From assembly GCA_023458855.1 (NCBI GenBank), contig JAEWWQ010000029.1, positions 1 through 5,060 on the forward strand: a stretch of 5,060 nucleotides of DNA. Direction: 5' to 3'. The position numbers and the translations under genes were made by a program. This stretch comes from Bacillota bacterium. GTDB lineage: Bacteria > Bacillota > Clostridia > Lachnospirales > Lachnospiraceae. This document shows positions 4,951-5,060 of the stretch, one piece after another (position 1 is the first letter of the stretch; each line of letters begins with the position of its first letter). The notes beneath the pieces are model-generated. The model saw nothing but the letters and a program-made list of their open reading frames with translations, was not told where the DNA came from and ran no database searches.

Positions 4951-5060
4951 TTATTCTTTTATTGTAAGGGCATTTGAAGTGGGAATTCTGGTATCATTAT
5001 GTGCGGCATTGCTTGGAGTCAGTCTTGTTCTGAAACAATACTCCATGATTGGAGATGGAT
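4925..5060 (+). CDS. Metal ABC transporter permease (ZnuB/AdcB-like), 3'-truncated by window end
   Basis: This is the membrane-spanning subunit that carries the metal released by the lipoprotein. Only the first 45 codons are in the window. Visible residues include the family-typical N-terminus SYSFIVRAFEVGILVSLCAA and then LLGVSLVLKQYSMIGDG, matching the first helix and following conserved loop of ABC-3 family permeases (PF00950). The start is uncertain. ATG at 4925 has weak GGGTG (4915-4919) five bases before it, while ATGs at 4937 and 4943 would give N-termini nearer to some homologues but have no Shine-Dalgarno sequence. All three overlap the end of the ATPase gene (by 26, 14 or 8 bases), so translational coupling is likely. 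The family call is firm despite the short length. Confidence 0.9.
   Translation, partial: MKIIMEMCSYSFIVRAFEVGILVSLCAALLGVSLVLKQYSMIGDG

Overview
The window is AT-rich and every gene lies on the + strand, with strong AGGAGG-type ribosome binding sites and short intergenic gaps. Gene content and protein style suggest an anaerobic Clostridia-type Firmicute, most likely a gut Lachnospiraceae. That assignment is inferred from style and gene families; there is no rRNA or other phylogenetic marker here. Common features include a MATE pump of the MepA/NorM sort, a FeoB-associated Cys-rich mini-protein, a DUF4190-type protein and a clostridial form of the zinc ABC transporter.

Layout. (1) 1-1203 is the 3' part of a MATE-family multidrug/cation antiporter gene that begins upstream of the window. 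(2) 1205-1327 encodes a 40-residue single-span membrane protein with a five-cysteine tail, like the FeoB-associated Cys-rich proteins, but no feoB is in view. (3) 1328-1451 is a short intergenic region with a plausible promoter. (4) 1452-2105 encodes a 217-residue protein with a soluble N-terminal part and a two-helix DUF4190-like C-terminus. (5) 2106-2173 holds a perfect 12-bp hairpin, either a terminator/attenuator or a leader structure for the next operon. (6) 2174-5060 and beyond is an apparent operon: a corrinoid adenosyltransferase (cobO/btuR family), a 101-residue two-helix membrane protein with an H-x-C-x4-C-x2-C motif, a ZnuA/AdcA-like metal-binding lipoprotein, a ZnuC-like ATPase with a Cys/His tail, and the first 45 codons of a ZnuB-like permease.

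How the genes may work together. The last three genes form a complete-looking metal-uptake ABC transporter, except that the permease is cut by the window end. The lipoprotein captures the metal outside the membrane, the permease carries it across and the ATPase powers the step. The small Cys/His membrane protein lies between the cobalamin enzyme and the transporter and could act as an accessory metal-binding component. The link between a cobalt-cofactor enzyme and a zinc-type transporter is notable, as are the rearranged metal ligands in the binding protein and the Cys/His tail on the ATPase. Together they make this operon the most interesting part of the window. No mobile elements, CRISPR arrays, tRNAs or rRNAs were seen.
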